From assembly GCF_037102585.1 (NCBI RefSeq), contig NW_027043819.1:1488001-1552000 (forward strand): 64,000 nucleotides of DNA, written 5' to 3'. This stretch comes from Saccharomycopsis crataegensis (Eukaryota > Ascomycota > Saccharomycetes > Ascoideales > Saccharomycopsidaceae). The notes under the pieces were generated by a model. The model was not told the origin of the DNA. It worked only from the letters and a program-made list of their open reading frames with translations, and did not search any database. Every line of letters starts with the position of its first letter. Within the stretch, counting starts at the first letter, position 1. Of this stretch, positions 42,701 to 51,642 are shown one piece after another. Both the position numbers and the translations under genes were made by a program.

Positions 42701-45636
42701 TCCCCAAAATCCATTGACTTCAAACTGTCAATAGATGGGTTCTTGTTTCTAAGAACTTTCATAATTTGAGGTTGGATATTGAATTGTGATAATGGATGTT
42801 CAAAATGCCACATTTGTTTATCGATACTTTTACAAAGAGACAACATCACTCTACTCAATGACCCCCAGCGACGATTAATACCAATAAACAATAAAGCTCT
42901 GCAGATTCTGGCAGAGTTTTGAGCGATATAATTCATATCTGATGATAACGCAGAGTTCTTGACTACCGACTTCGATATAAAAGATTGCAACAAAATATTG
43001 GTCTTCGACAGCGGGGTGCTGATCTCACCGGATACTTCACAGGCAGTTTCACCTTCCATTCTTTTCAACTCGTCTTCTTCTTCTGGTCTGAATGTAATGC
43101 CATCAAATTCACTACTGACACTGATCATGGCCAAAACGTCGGCCTCAGTAGCCCTAGGACTCAAAACTTTGTTGAAAACTTCGACAGTATCACTCAAAAG
43201 ATAAAATTCGGAAGCGATTCTTCCCAAATCTTTGGTGATGAAAGCAGAAGATCTTTCATCAAACACAATCATTTGCAAAGAGTGCAATCGTCTTGCGGCG
43301 TTAATGATCATTTCCCGTCTCTTACCAATTAACTGGGGGTCATCCTGCAAATCTCTCCAATCTAACCCGTAAGAGAATGGATTTTGTCTCATTCTCACAA
43401 ATAAGTAAGTATAACCTAACCAACGGACACCTTCGTCAACATTCATGACGGTACCGAGGGAAATTTCTGCATTCAAGTTATCCACCAACTTACCAGCAAA
43501 CTTAGATTCGATAGGATGTTGTTGGGTGAGTAAGTCCAAATAATGATCTAACTTATTCATTGCGGTAAACAAAATACTGGTACCATATTTTTCAAATTGT
43601 GGTCTACCAGCTCTACCGAAAATTTGAATCACGTCTGAAATTCCTAAATCAGTGAAGCCACCCTTCTTTGGATCATAAACTTGGGTCCCTTTAATCATAA
43701 CTGTGGAGGCTGGTAAATTGACACCCCACGCTAAAGTCGCAGTACAAACTAACACCTTGATGGAACCAGCAGCGAACATTTTCTCCACTAAGTTTCTATC
43801 GGTACGAAGCATACCAGCATGATGAATACCGAAACCATCACGGAAAATATCCTTCAAATCTTTACTTCTATCCTTTTTCATGACTTCTTTTTCGAAATCA
43901 TAAAATTTACTATTTTCTTCACAGTCAAAGATAGGAGAATCACCATATTGACGTGCTAACCCAATATAATCTCTGGCGGTGTTGATAGTTTCTTTTCTGG
44001 AATGAACAAACACCATAACTTGGTTACCGTCCTTGACGTATTCCGCCAACTTATCATAGGAGATTTCTGTTAAATTTTCTCTATTTTTCCTGAAATCATT
44101 ATTCGGTTGTCTAATACCAATAATTTCTTGTCTCAATGGTAAGGGTCTAAAGTTCAGATCAAAATAATACATCCCAACTTGTCTATTGACCCCCAAAAAG
44201 TCCGCAACATCAACATAATTAGGTAAAGTGGCGGATAAACCAAGAATACGAATCATAGATTGGGTACTTTCCACCTGTCTAAGGGTTCTCGCCACCAAAG
44301 TTTCGATAACAGAACCTCTATCTTCATGCAACAAATGAACTTCATCAATAATCAACAACTTTACTTTAGAAACAAGCTCGTCGTCCCCAGTTGACTTTCT
44401 GGTGACCACATCCCATTTTTCTGGAGTGGTGACAATGATTTGGGTATTCATGATTTCCGTCTTTGTCAATTGCATATCACCGGTCAATTCACGTACTTGA
44501 ATATTAAGCCAACGCAATTTCGTAGAGAATTTTTCAACAATTTCTGCAGCAAGGGCTTTCAATGGAGCAATATACACGATTTTAAAATTGTTATAATCGA
44601 TATCGATTTTCAACGCGCCCTCTTCAGTGACATTTTGGGTGGTGAATTGTTGAATGGTATGCAAAATCGTCAATAGAGCGATATCTGTCTTACCGGCACC
44701 AGTAGGCGCACAAATCAACATATTTTCATTGGTCTGATACGCCACAGGATAAACCAAAGATTGCACTCTATTCAAGGATTTATAACCTTGGAATGTATTG
44801 ATACAAAGCGGATCCAACTCTTCAATGTAAATCAACCCATGCGAACTGACATACTTTGGCTTGTCTTCATTAATTGGAATAACCACCTCTTCAAACTTCC
44901 CGAAATTCTTTCTGGTGGTCCCAGGAGGCAACTTGAATTTTTTCCCTGAAATACTGACGGTATTCCCAATGTTTTGAGATTGGGCGTACACATGGGGATA
45001 CTTCTTTTCGGAAGCAGAATATTCAGTTGGCAAAAGTTTGGCATTTTTGGCGGCTTCGAAATTTTTTTTAATCATTTCTTCTCTTTTGGCAGGAGTTAAT
45101 AATCTGGATTTTAAACTTGGTTCACCAGATTTTGAGTTGATAGCCTTGTGTTGTTGCAAGATGGATGGTTTTTCTTGAATCAATTTGCCAATCAAATCAA
45201 ACTCTTCAAACCCAAGAAGATCAAACAATAAACTTTGGATCTGTTCGTCTGAAGTGTTATTTTCCAAAATATCGATCACATTGTTCAATAAACTTCCCTT
45301 TTCATGCAAATTCTTTGATTTTTCAATTCTCTCAAAATCTGTCTGGATCTCGGAGAGTAGACTGCAATCAGGATAAAAATCTTCATCCGCTGATGACGAC
45401 AGTTCCTCGTCCTCGTCTTCTTCACTAATGGAAAAGTCTGTATCCACAATGGTCGGGATTAATTTATCGAACCTTTTAAGCTTTTCTTGAAGAAATTTGT
45501 TTTCCTCTTTATCGATTATGGGTATCGAATTGGAATCTGGATAATCTAAGTCCAATTCATTTAGACGGAAGGTCATCTTTCCCATTGCCTCCATAAAGGA
45601 CTTGGTAGAGTCCGCGTTGTAGGAGGTGGAAAACAT
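39778..45636 (-). CDS. SLH1: Ski2-like tandem helicase of the ribosome quality-control trigger complex
   Basis: Homologue of human ASCC3. Splits collided ribosomes as part of the RQT complex. 1,952 aa. Two RecA/Sec63 cassettes: first Walker A APTGAGKT at 310-317 with DEVH at 431-434, and second GSPTGSGKT at about 1168-1176 with DEIH near 1272. The N-terminal 250 residues and the length favour SLH1 over BRR2, which has a longer N-terminus. The ORF contains only five CTG codons (residues 80, 494, 875, 1446, 1624). Residue 494 is in FD-x-NFRP and 1446 in VD-x-DRK, positions that are polar in relatives. Residue 80 adjoins three serines. All fit CUG as serine. tRNA-Thr lies 340 bp upstream. Confidence 0.95.
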   Translation of the reverse strand: MFSTSYNADSTKSFMEAMGKMTFRLNELDLDYPDSNSIPIIDKEENKFLQEKLKRFDKLIPTIVDTDFSISEEDEDEELSSSADEDFYPDCSLLSEIQTDFERIEKSKNLHEKGSLLNNVIDILENNTSDEQIQSLLFDLLGFEEFDLIGKLIQEKPSILQQHKAINSKSGEPSLKSRLLTPAKREEMIKKNFEAAKNAKLLPTEYSASEKKYPHVYAQSQNIGNTVSISGKKFKLPPGTTRKNFGKFEEVVIPINEDKPKYVSSHGLIYIEELDPLCINTFQGYKSLNRVQSLVYPVAYQTNENMLICAPTGAGKTDIALLTILHTIQQFTTQNVTEEGALKIDIDYNNFKIVYIAPLKALAAEIVEKFSTKLRWLNIQVRELTGDMQLTKTEIMNTQIIVTTPEKWDVVTRKSTGDDELVSKVKLLIIDEVHLLHEDRGSVIETLVARTLRQVESTQSMIRILGLSATLPNYVDVADFLGVNRQVGMYYFDLNFRPLPLRQEIIGIRQPNNDFRKNRENLTEISYDKLAEYVKDGNQVMVFVHSRKETINTARDYIGLARQYGDSPIFDCEENSKFYDFEKEVMKKDRSKDLKDIFRDGFGIHHAGMLRTDRNLVEKMFAAGSIKVLVCTATLAWGVNLPASTVMIKGTQVYDPKKGGFTDLGISDVIQIFGRAGRPQFEKYGTSILFTAMNKLDHYLDLLTQQHPIESKFAGKLVDNLNAEISLGTVMNVDEGVRWLGYTYLFVRMRQNPFSYGLDWRDLQDDPQLIGKRREMIINAARRLHSLQMIVFDERSSAFITKDLGRIASEFYLLSDTVEVFNKVLSPRATEADVLAMISVSSEFDGITFRPEEEDELKRMEGETACEVSGEISTPLSKTNILLQSFISKSVVKNSALSSDMNYIAQNSARICRALLFIGINRRWGSLSRVMLSLCKSIDKQMWHFEHPLSQFNIQPQIMKVLRNKNPSIDSLKSMDFGEIGDLVHNKGMGKTLGRLVDRFPSLFIDAEIFPVTANVMRVSVTIEPDFVWDHKFHGTIQFFWIFVESNSSSSLLHFDKLLLNSRNFKNPHKLEFMIPLSDPLPSQIVVSAVSDSWIGSETSHMVSFQHLIRPCNETVTSKLLKLQPLPVSALHNPQIEKIYNPKFSYFNGMQTMVFHSLYHSNSSAFVGSPTGSGKTIAAELAIWHALRDFPGSKIVYIAPMKALVRERVDDWRAKISANTKYKLVELTGDSTPEAREVRDASIIVTTPEKFDGISRNWQTRKFVQQVSLVIMDEIHLLASDRGPILEMIVSRMNYISSKTQKPVRLLGMSTAVSNAMDMASWLGVKDALFNFPQAVRPVPLQMYIDGFPDNLAFCPLMKKMNKPAFMAIKQHSPNKPVLIFVASRRQTRLTSLDLIHLCGLEDNPKRFLRMDEEELEDILAQVKDDTLKLSLQFGIGLHHAGLVDLDRKISHRLFEQNKIQILVATSTLAWGVNLPAHLVIIKGTQFFDAKIEGYRDMDLTDVLQMMGRAGRPAYDTTGIAIVYTKESKKTFYKHFLNVGFPVESSLHKVLDDHIGAEIASGTITTQQEALDFLSWTFLFRRVYNNPTYYGIEDTSDGGASDYLTDLVDSSIKNLKESKCVKLLNKSNKVVVTATPFLQISSYYYMSHKTVRIFLDEIKQTPTFAHCLKILSSAVEYNELPTRHGEELINAELSQQMRHQFEDHFEGLPVWDPHVKTFLLLQAYMSRIELPIADYAQDTVTVLDQALRILQAYIDMAAECGYLNAVKMFISLMWCVKQGHWFDDDPVFNLPGFKIKPLSGAKDGDSLTLEKLGKMTKQQMSKLSIMKLNRRADQFYKVATSLPTGKMRIVPQKDWKQLEVIVEHDNQPLNGTFKAWCAKYPKSQKEGWFFMICDEEENELYLIKRANPTFEGKKGVVAGVFNIPKQLRGHELSVICVNDAMNIQYAMKHSFI

Positions 45637-45979
45637 GGTCCTATCAATCTAATCTGTATCTTGTTGTTGGACTTTTGCGTTGGATATTTGCAAGTGATAA
45701 ATCAATGAAGGTTCCCGTTCCCTAAAGGATTTTTTTTTTTATTTATTTTATTTGATTTGATTTTTCTTGCATAAACAAACTTCAAAAGATTATTAATCAA
45801 TTGCTGCCAGAGAAGAAACCAGAGAAATGTGAAAAAAGAAAAGAACAAAATAAAGTTATTTAATTTTTGAATAGTGTATCAATTTGGTATAATGCAATTT
45901 TTTTGTTTCATTTACCAGAGTTGGAGAAAGCACAAAGAAAAAAAATATTGCAGAAAAGATGCATCCAAAAAAAAGAAAG
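45637..45979. other. SLH1 upstream flank
   Basis: AT-rich with T-runs near 45,730-45,740. No motif recognised with confidence. Confidence 0.5.
45967..45974 (-). terminator. Pol III terminator of tRNA-Thr
   Basis: Eight A on the plus strand, a T8 run on the tRNA strand, starting six bases after the tRNA end. Confidence 0.85.
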
Positions 45980-46052
45980 TGCCCTCACTCAGATTCGAAC
46001 TGAGGATCGCTACATTACTAGTGTAGCGCCTTACCAACTTGGCCATAAGGGC
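45980..46052 (-). tRNA. tRNA-Thr (anticodon AGU), no intron
   Basis: A 73-nt cloverleaf on the minus strand, from GCCCTTATGG to TGAGGGC plus discriminator A. The acceptor stem pairs in full with one G-U. A box TGGCCAAGTTGG and B box GTTCGAATC are present. The anticodon loop carries AGT between the arms CTACA and TGTAG. It closely resembles the S. cerevisiae tRNA-Thr(AGU). Confidence 0.96.
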
Positions 46053-46101
46053 TTCGATATTAGCATTGTTATTAATCTAATTAAGTTGAGCCATTTATTC
46101 A

Positions 46102-46124
46102 ATGGGGGTGCCACACCCCCATTA
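46102..46124. repeat. Perfect 10-bp inverted repeat (hairpin) next to tRNA-Thr
   Basis: AATGGGGGTG, loop CCA, CACCCCCATT. GC-rich in AT-rich surroundings, 50-72 bp upstream of the tRNA 5' end. Confidence 0.9.
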
Positions 46125-46602
46125 ACTTCATGTTATATTTCCACATTGCACTTTTTTTCCTTAATAATCTTGATTGCTAAGTTTTTTACCGATGATGTTA
46201 TTCATCATTGAAGCAAGGAGTGTGATTTCGTGAGAAAGTTATAGTATTTTACTTTACCTAATAGAAAGACCAGCATAAAGTGCCCGGCTTGCATGTATTT
46301 AAAACCTCTGTGACTTGTCAATATACAATTCATTCATTCATAATGTTATTATTTCCCAATGATAGTAAAAAATCGCTTGACATAGTATTGGTGCTCTTAT
46401 GAAATATTATAAATGTTATTACTTTTGTTAAGCGATATAGCGTTTACAGCTTACAGAAGTGGCTCAACAACTTCAAGTTTTTATACATTTTATGTGAAAA
46501 TAAATGCTTTTCCAGAGAATTTTCCCGTTGAAGAAGCCCCTAAAGCTTAGTAATTGAATATAGCTCATTAATGATTTATAATTTGAAAAAAAATATATCA
46601 TA
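46125..46602. other. Gap without recognised feature
   Basis: About 480 bp of AT-rich sequence; no supported ORF or RNA gene. Confidence 0.6.
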
Positions 46603-47103
46603 TTACCAACTGATAGGCTTTCCACATTTGCAAATTTTCAAATCAGATTCTTCGCGGGTTTGCAAATACTTCCAAATTCTTGGGCTTAACTTGAGACCTT
46701 CTAGGCGGTCTTCAATGCAAACTCTACCAGAGCAGGTTTCTTTCAAATTCCTTAATTTATAAGAGGTTAATTTCCAGCAAGTAAAGCATTTTTGTAATAG
46801 CCATCCAAAGGCTTTGGCCAAATCAACTTGAGTCTCCTGTTTAAAATCAAAAAAGTGGAAATGGGTAAGAGCAGCAAGACACCCGCCAGCTAGATCAACG
46901 AAAGTTATGGTGACTTTGTTGTTCTTCGGTTTGGAACCTTTTCCTTTGAGAATAGATTCTCTGAAAAAACATATGGCATCATACACCACTAAATGAAGTT
47001 TTTGTAATACTAAATTGAAATTGGATTCCGGAGGGATTTCGAAAAAGAATCTTGTCATGATTTCTAATTCTATCTTTAAACATTCTGATTGAAAATCACA
47101 CAT
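46603..47103 (-). CDS. Unrecognised 166-aa protein
   Basis: Starts at the ATG at 47103 (MCDFQSECLK); the open frame runs a little further up without an ATG. Mixed, ordinary composition with conserved-looking blocks: TITFVDLAGGCLAALTHFHF in the middle and a cysteine-bearing end (CSGRVCIED, then KICKCGKPISW). No signal peptide, and no clear membrane span. I do not recognise a family. It could be a fast-evolving lineage gene; the regular composition speaks against pure chance. Confidence 0.5.
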   Translation of the reverse strand: MCDFQSECLKIELEIMTRFFFEIPPESNFNLVLQKLHLVVYDAICFFRESILKGKGSKPKNNKVTITFVDLAGGCLAALTHFHFFDFKQETQVDLAKAFGWLLQKCFTCWKLTSYKLRNLKETCSGRVCIEDRLEGLKLSPRIWKYLQTREESDLKICKCGKPISW

Positions 47104-47684
47104 TTCTGAAGCCAAGGAACATGTAATTTTTTCTGTGAATTATTTCAAGATAACGATTCAGCCGCCGATGTGTGCAAGGAGTTTCTTCCAGTTAACAATT
47201 ATTTCTTATGACCGAGCTCATCAATGTTGCAATGAAATTAAGGAAGAAAATACGAATTAGCGAAGAAAGAAGAACAAAAAAAAAACTTTTAATCAAAAAA
47301 CAAGTTGAAAACCACAAAGCAAAGGACGCTTCAAAAAAGACGCCGATTCGAAAAAAAAAAAAAAAAAAAAAAAGAAATTGAGCGTAAATAATGAAATAGA
47401 GAAAAGACAATAACTAAAAACCATAAACGCTCACCGTTAAAAAAATTGTATATTTAGGAAAATTAATTCCTGATACTCTGTGGTGGGTCTTAAGATCATA
47501 TCAGAAACTTCCAGTTTTCAAAATGATGAGCTGCACAGTTATAAGTGGCGTTTTAACAACCTGGACACTAATGATTATTTAATACTTGATAAACCTTTGT
47601 TAAACCGATAGAACTGAAATGAAATGAAATGAAGAGTGGAAATGAAAAATGTAGTAAGACGAAATAAATAAGCAACTAGGAGTT
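47104..47684. other. Gap without recognised feature
   Basis: Contains A-runs (notably 47,351-47,373); no supported gene. Confidence 0.6.
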
Positions 47685-48737
47685 TTAGAGGAAATAGAGA
47701 TGCCTTGTTGAAAATAATAAATTATTCCCATTGATAAACTCTATGATTTTTAAACCAAGGAAACCCAAATTAATCAAGATCAACAAGTTTAATTGTAATT
47801 TCACATCACTGAGGGGTATTTTATTAATTTTTTCTTCTCCTGTGTGAAGGATCTTTTCATATGTACTGATATGAATATTATTCAAAAGATTATTGCCGTG
47901 ATTTTTGGATCCGAAAGTAATTTGAATGTCTTTGTTTGTCAAATCATTAATCATGTTGACAAACGTTTTTAAAAATGTTTCATTGTATAGGAAATCGAAA
48001 GTTTTGTTAATAGACTCATCAAGGTTTGGATGATTAAAGTTGACTTTATGGAAGATTTGATATTTGAAAGTATCATCAACAATTGGTGTTAGATGATATA
48101 GGTGGATAAGATTGACATTTACCAGTTGTGTTCTATTATTTCCTGGTTGGATTGGGAAAAAATCAAGAGGAACTGAAGTAGCGTTATTAAGGTATGATTC
48201 TTCATAATCATCATCATCATCTTCTTCTAGTATACTATCCAAGAATCTTTCATCATTAATGTCTTCCTCGAGGTGTAAATTGTTAAGAATGTTCTTGACG
48301 TCTGATTTGTTTTTGATGACATTCTCGAGAAACTCATCTGTCGATTTGGTGTTTTTTATGAAACTGATCAAATCATCGTCCAAATCCATCAATTTATTAT
48401 TCTTTTGTTTGAGGTTCTTTATATATTTTGCTAGACAATATAGAACGTTATTATAATCATGATTCAATTTCACTATTTTCGAATCGCTTAGTAATAGTAG
48501 AGACTTGGTATTGATAGATTGTTGGTCTTCGTTGATACTTCTATAGTTGTAATGGCCAGGAGTATCAAAGTACAGCGGATCAAAATTGACTCCTAGGTCA
48601 ATATTCTTCAGGGCAGAGTTAACATAAAAGAACCGCGACACATCATAGCTAATATAATTGTAAGTGGTAATGTTGATGGGGATGGCGGATGCAAGAGAAA
48701 CTAGCACGGCAATAAGAACGGTTTTTGAGAACCTCAT
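47685..48737 (-). CDS. Unrecognised secreted or membrane glycoprotein, 350 aa
   Basis: Begins with a clean signal peptide (MRFSKTVLIAVLVSLASA, cut after about residue 18). The mature part is rich in Asn, Asp and Leu and has several N-glycosylation sequons (N22-IT, then NAT, NRT, NKT and NET). An acidic patch EEDDDDDYEES lies near residue 175. Close to the C-terminus is a hydrophobic segment (LQLNLLILINLGFLGLKII), which could anchor it. Charged and aromatic residues after this segment argue against a GPI signal. No family recognised. The codon and base composition is AT-rich but the frame is long and unbroken, so I take it as a real gene. Confidence 0.65.
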   Translation of the reverse strand: MRFSKTVLIAVLVSLASAIPINITTYNYISYDVSRFFYVNSALKNIDLGVNFDPLYFDTPGHYNYRSINEDQQSINTKSLLLLSDSKIVKLNHDYNNVLYCLAKYIKNLKQKNNKLMDLDDDLISFIKNTKSTDEFLENVIKNKSDVKNILNNLHLEEDINDERFLDSILEEDDDDDYEESYLNNATSVPLDFFPIQPGNNRTQLVNVNLIHLYHLTPIVDDTFKYQIFHKVNFNHPNLDESINKTFDFLYNETFLKTFVNMINDLTNKDIQITFGSKNHGNNLLNNIHISTYEKILHTGEEKINKIPLSDVKLQLNLLILINLGFLGLKIIEFINGNNLLFSTRHLYFL

Positions 48738-49303
48738 GATTCATTAATGAGCTTGAAATATTGTTGATAATGGATCATTCTAATGAAATGACAGTTTGAA
48801 TAGGAATAATAAAATATCTTAAAAAAAAAAAAAAAAAAAAAAAGTAATACACAATGTGCCAACGGGCTCCTATAAGATGGATAGGGGTATGGTGCATTAC
48901 TGAGCCGTGGACCATTTATTGAGGGTGACAATGTCGCTGCAAAGCCTAAAAATAGCAAATGGTATTTCCCAGTGCTTTATCGAAATACGGCATAACTATC
49001 CATTTTTCTTGTTCTCTTCGATTCCTACAACCCTACAATATATCAAGGCAAGGTCCCCAGTTGACTTTATCGATGTTGGCTGCATAGATAGCATGCAGGT
49101 GTGAATCTTATTTGGGGGACTGTCCCGTCATTCTGGTGCTATTGTATAATATCATGTGCTGTTGTGTGTGTATGTGTGGAAATCACCGTTTTTCATTATA
49201 TAATGTTGTTGCAATTTCTTCCTGACCATACGGTACTTGTTGGCAGTAAAAATATCTCTGTTGATAAACGTCACTACGAGTAACCGCCCTCATCACGCCT
49301 ACC
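48738..49303. promoter_or_regulatory. Divergent region, secreted protein/DLD1
   Basis: 566 bp between the starts. Has an A-run at about 48,821-48,843 and TATATAATG near DLD1. No specific site assigned. Confidence 0.4.
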
Positions 49304-50992
49304 ATGTTTAAACAGGTTCTTAGGTCACTCGCCCATGTTCCGCGGCTGGCAAAACCCGCTGCCCGTCGTTGGTATTCTTCATCAACCAAGTCTGCCTCAA
49401 CTACTACTTCTACCAATTTGGCATTGACGGTAGGTCTTACCCTTGGTGGGTCTTTGGCAGGTTACTATTTCGCCCAAGCCTCCCAAGCTTCCAGTGGACC
49501 TCTCAAATCGACCACCTCTCTTGCTGACCTTAAACCTTTGAAATATGCCGAAGGTGAGTCACTCAAGCGTGGGTTCCAGGAAATTGAAGCTTTGATGAAA
49601 GATGACTTCACCCGTTCTCCATCAGAGTTGGAATACCACAGTGATAGCTACTTCAACGTCCACAAAGCTAATCCCGATGAAAAACCAAAGTTAATTGTCT
49701 ATCCTCATTCCACCGAACAGGTCTCTGAAATCATGAAGATTTGCAACAAGTACAAAATCCCAATTGTTCCATTCTCTGGCGGTACTTCTTTAGAAGGTCA
49801 ATATATTTCCACCATTCCTGGTATTGTTATTGATTTCTCGAAGATGAACCAAATCCTTCAGTTGAATGCCAGTGATTTGGATGTTTCAGTACAAGCTGGG
49901 GTTGGTTGGCAAGAGTTGGACGAATTTTTAAAACCACATAACTTGCTTTTTGGTCCCGATCCTGGTCCAGGAGGAATGATTGGTGGGATGATTGGTACAT
50001 CTTGTTCGGGAACTCAAGCTTTCAGATACGGTACCATGAAAGAAGCGGTTTTGAACTTGACGGTGGTTTTGGCTGACGGAACAATTTTAAAGACTAAGCA
50101 AAGATCAAAGAAATCTGCTGCCGGTTATAATTTGACGGGGTTATTTATTGGATCAGAAGGGACTTTAGGAGTGGTGACCGAGGCCACTTTAAAGCTTCAT
50201 GCGAGACCTAACGTTGAATCTGTCATTGTGGTGAATTTCGAAACTGTCAAGGAAGCCACGAAAACTGTTGAACAATTATTGATCAATGGCTCATCACTTA
50301 ATGCCATTGAATTATTGGATAGTAATATGATGAAATGTATTAATGCTGCCGGACAAACCACTAGACAATGGCTTAATAAGCCAACCATTCTTTTCAAAGT
50401 GGGTGGTTCCAATCAAGCAATCGTTAATGAGAACATCAAACTCGTGAAAAATGTTACCAAGGAAAACAACGCGATTAGTTTCCAGTTTGCCACTACCGAA
50501 GAAGAAAAATTCGAACTTTGGCAAGCTCGTAAATTAGCATTGTTTTCGACCATGGATTACGGCAAGCAAGTTCTTGGTCAAGATGCTAAATTGTGGATCA
50601 CTGATGTGGCGGTGCCAATCAGCAAGCTCTCGGAGCTTATTGCCGATACCCGTCGTGATCTTAATCAATACGAGGGCAAAGATGGGTGTGTCTTTTCTAC
50701 GTGCTTGGGTCATGTCGGGGATGGTAATTTCCACTCATGTATTATGTACAAACCTGAAGCTCATGGGATTGTTCAAGCACTCACCTCGAGAATGGTTAAC
50801 AAGGCCCTTGAATACGAAGGAACCTGTACCGGGGAACATGGTGTTGGTTTGGGAAAACGTCATTATTTAGTCAAAGAAGTCGGGGAAAATTCCATTGACT
50901 TGATGAGACAATTGAAGTTGAGTTTGGATCCATATGGGTTGTTAAATTCCGGCAAAGTTTTCAAGATGGATATTAATGATAAACATCCTTGA
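49304..50992 (+). CDS. DLD1: D-lactate dehydrogenase (cytochrome), mitochondrial
   Basis: Oxidises D-lactate to pyruvate and passes electrons to cytochrome c at the inner membrane. 562 aa. The N-terminus is a mitochondrial presequence (RSLAHVPRLAKPAARRWYSSS) followed by one hydrophobic segment (LALTVGLTLGGSLAGYYFA). The FAD-binding domain has PFSGGTSLEGQ at about 156 and PGPGGMIGGMIGT. The C-terminal FAD-oxidase domain has CLGHVGDGNFH and CTGEHGVGLGKR. The family also contains Dld2/Dld3 2-hydroxyglutarate enzymes; the presequence plus membrane segment fits Dld1. Confidence 0.92.
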   Translation: MFKQVLRSLAHVPRLAKPAARRWYSSSTKSASTTTSTNLALTVGLTLGGSLAGYYFAQASQASSGPLKSTTSLADLKPLKYAEGESLKRGFQEIEALMKDDFTRSPSELEYHSDSYFNVHKANPDEKPKLIVYPHSTEQVSEIMKICNKYKIPIVPFSGGTSLEGQYISTIPGIVIDFSKMNQILQLNASDLDVSVQAGVGWQELDEFLKPHNLLFGPDPGPGGMIGGMIGTSCSGTQAFRYGTMKEAVLNLTVVLADGTILKTKQRSKKSAAGYNLTGLFIGSEGTLGVVTEATLKLHARPNVESVIVVNFETVKEATKTVEQLLINGSSLNAIELLDSNMMKCINAAGQTTRQWLNKPTILFKVGGSNQAIVNENIKLVKNVTKENNAISFQFATTEEEKFELWQARKLALFSTMDYGKQVLGQDAKLWITDVAVPISKLSELIADTRRDLNQYEGKDGCVFSTCLGHVGDGNFHSCIMYKPEAHGIVQALTSRMVNKALEYEGTCTGEHGVGLGKRHYLVKEVGENSIDLMRQLKLSLDPYGLLNSGKVFKMDINDKHP

Positions 50993-51642
50993 GGGGGAAG
51001 AAAAAAAAAAATTCAAAAATCAAAAAAAAATACCCAGAAAAGTTTAGTTAAGATTTTCAAAAAGGTTTGTATGTATATATTCCATAAACTTTTGCATATT
51101 AGAAGTTGGTTTAATTGTTTGTCTTCCATGTAAGCCGTGTCTTAAATCGTTTTTCCTCAAGGTAAGTCGTTTCTGTCTTTTTTTTTTCTTTTTTGTGGAT
51201 CCCATTCCATTGATTCATATATATAAGAAGGACCATTAAAGAGTGACCATTGAAGAGCGATTATATATTTAATTGTATTTCAGTTTAGCTAGTTAGTTTG
51301 AACCAGCTGGTTGAACAAACACACAGGAAATTCCTTCGCCTCAAAAGATTTACAGTATCATGGACTAAAAATTTTATAGCAATTGCAACGAGACTATTCA
51401 TAATAAATGACTGATGAAATATTATTGGTATTCGACAAATTTAAATTGTATTCACAATATTCAAGTATGTGGGCCATGTATACCGCCTCCACGGGTCTGA
51501 TGAGATGAGGCTGGGGGCTGCAAACCGCAGGAAAATTTTTTTTTATTTTTTCCTTTCTTTTACTGTGAAATTTTATTAGAGTAAATTCTTATAATACACT
51601 TTCAGGTATAAATCAGTTTAAACAGGCGCAAACTATTTTACA
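50993..51642. other. Tandem intergenic region DLD1 to NOP15
   Basis: 650 bp. The right third holds the NOP15 promoter motifs; the rest is AT-rich 3' flank. Confidence 0.6.
51499..51574 (+). promoter_or_regulatory. NOP15 promoter motifs: PAC and RRPE
   Basis: Two overlapping GATGAG copies at 51499-51509, then GAAAATTTTTTTT from 51531 and TGAAATTTT from 51565. They lie 70-145 bp upstream of the start. Confidence 0.7.
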
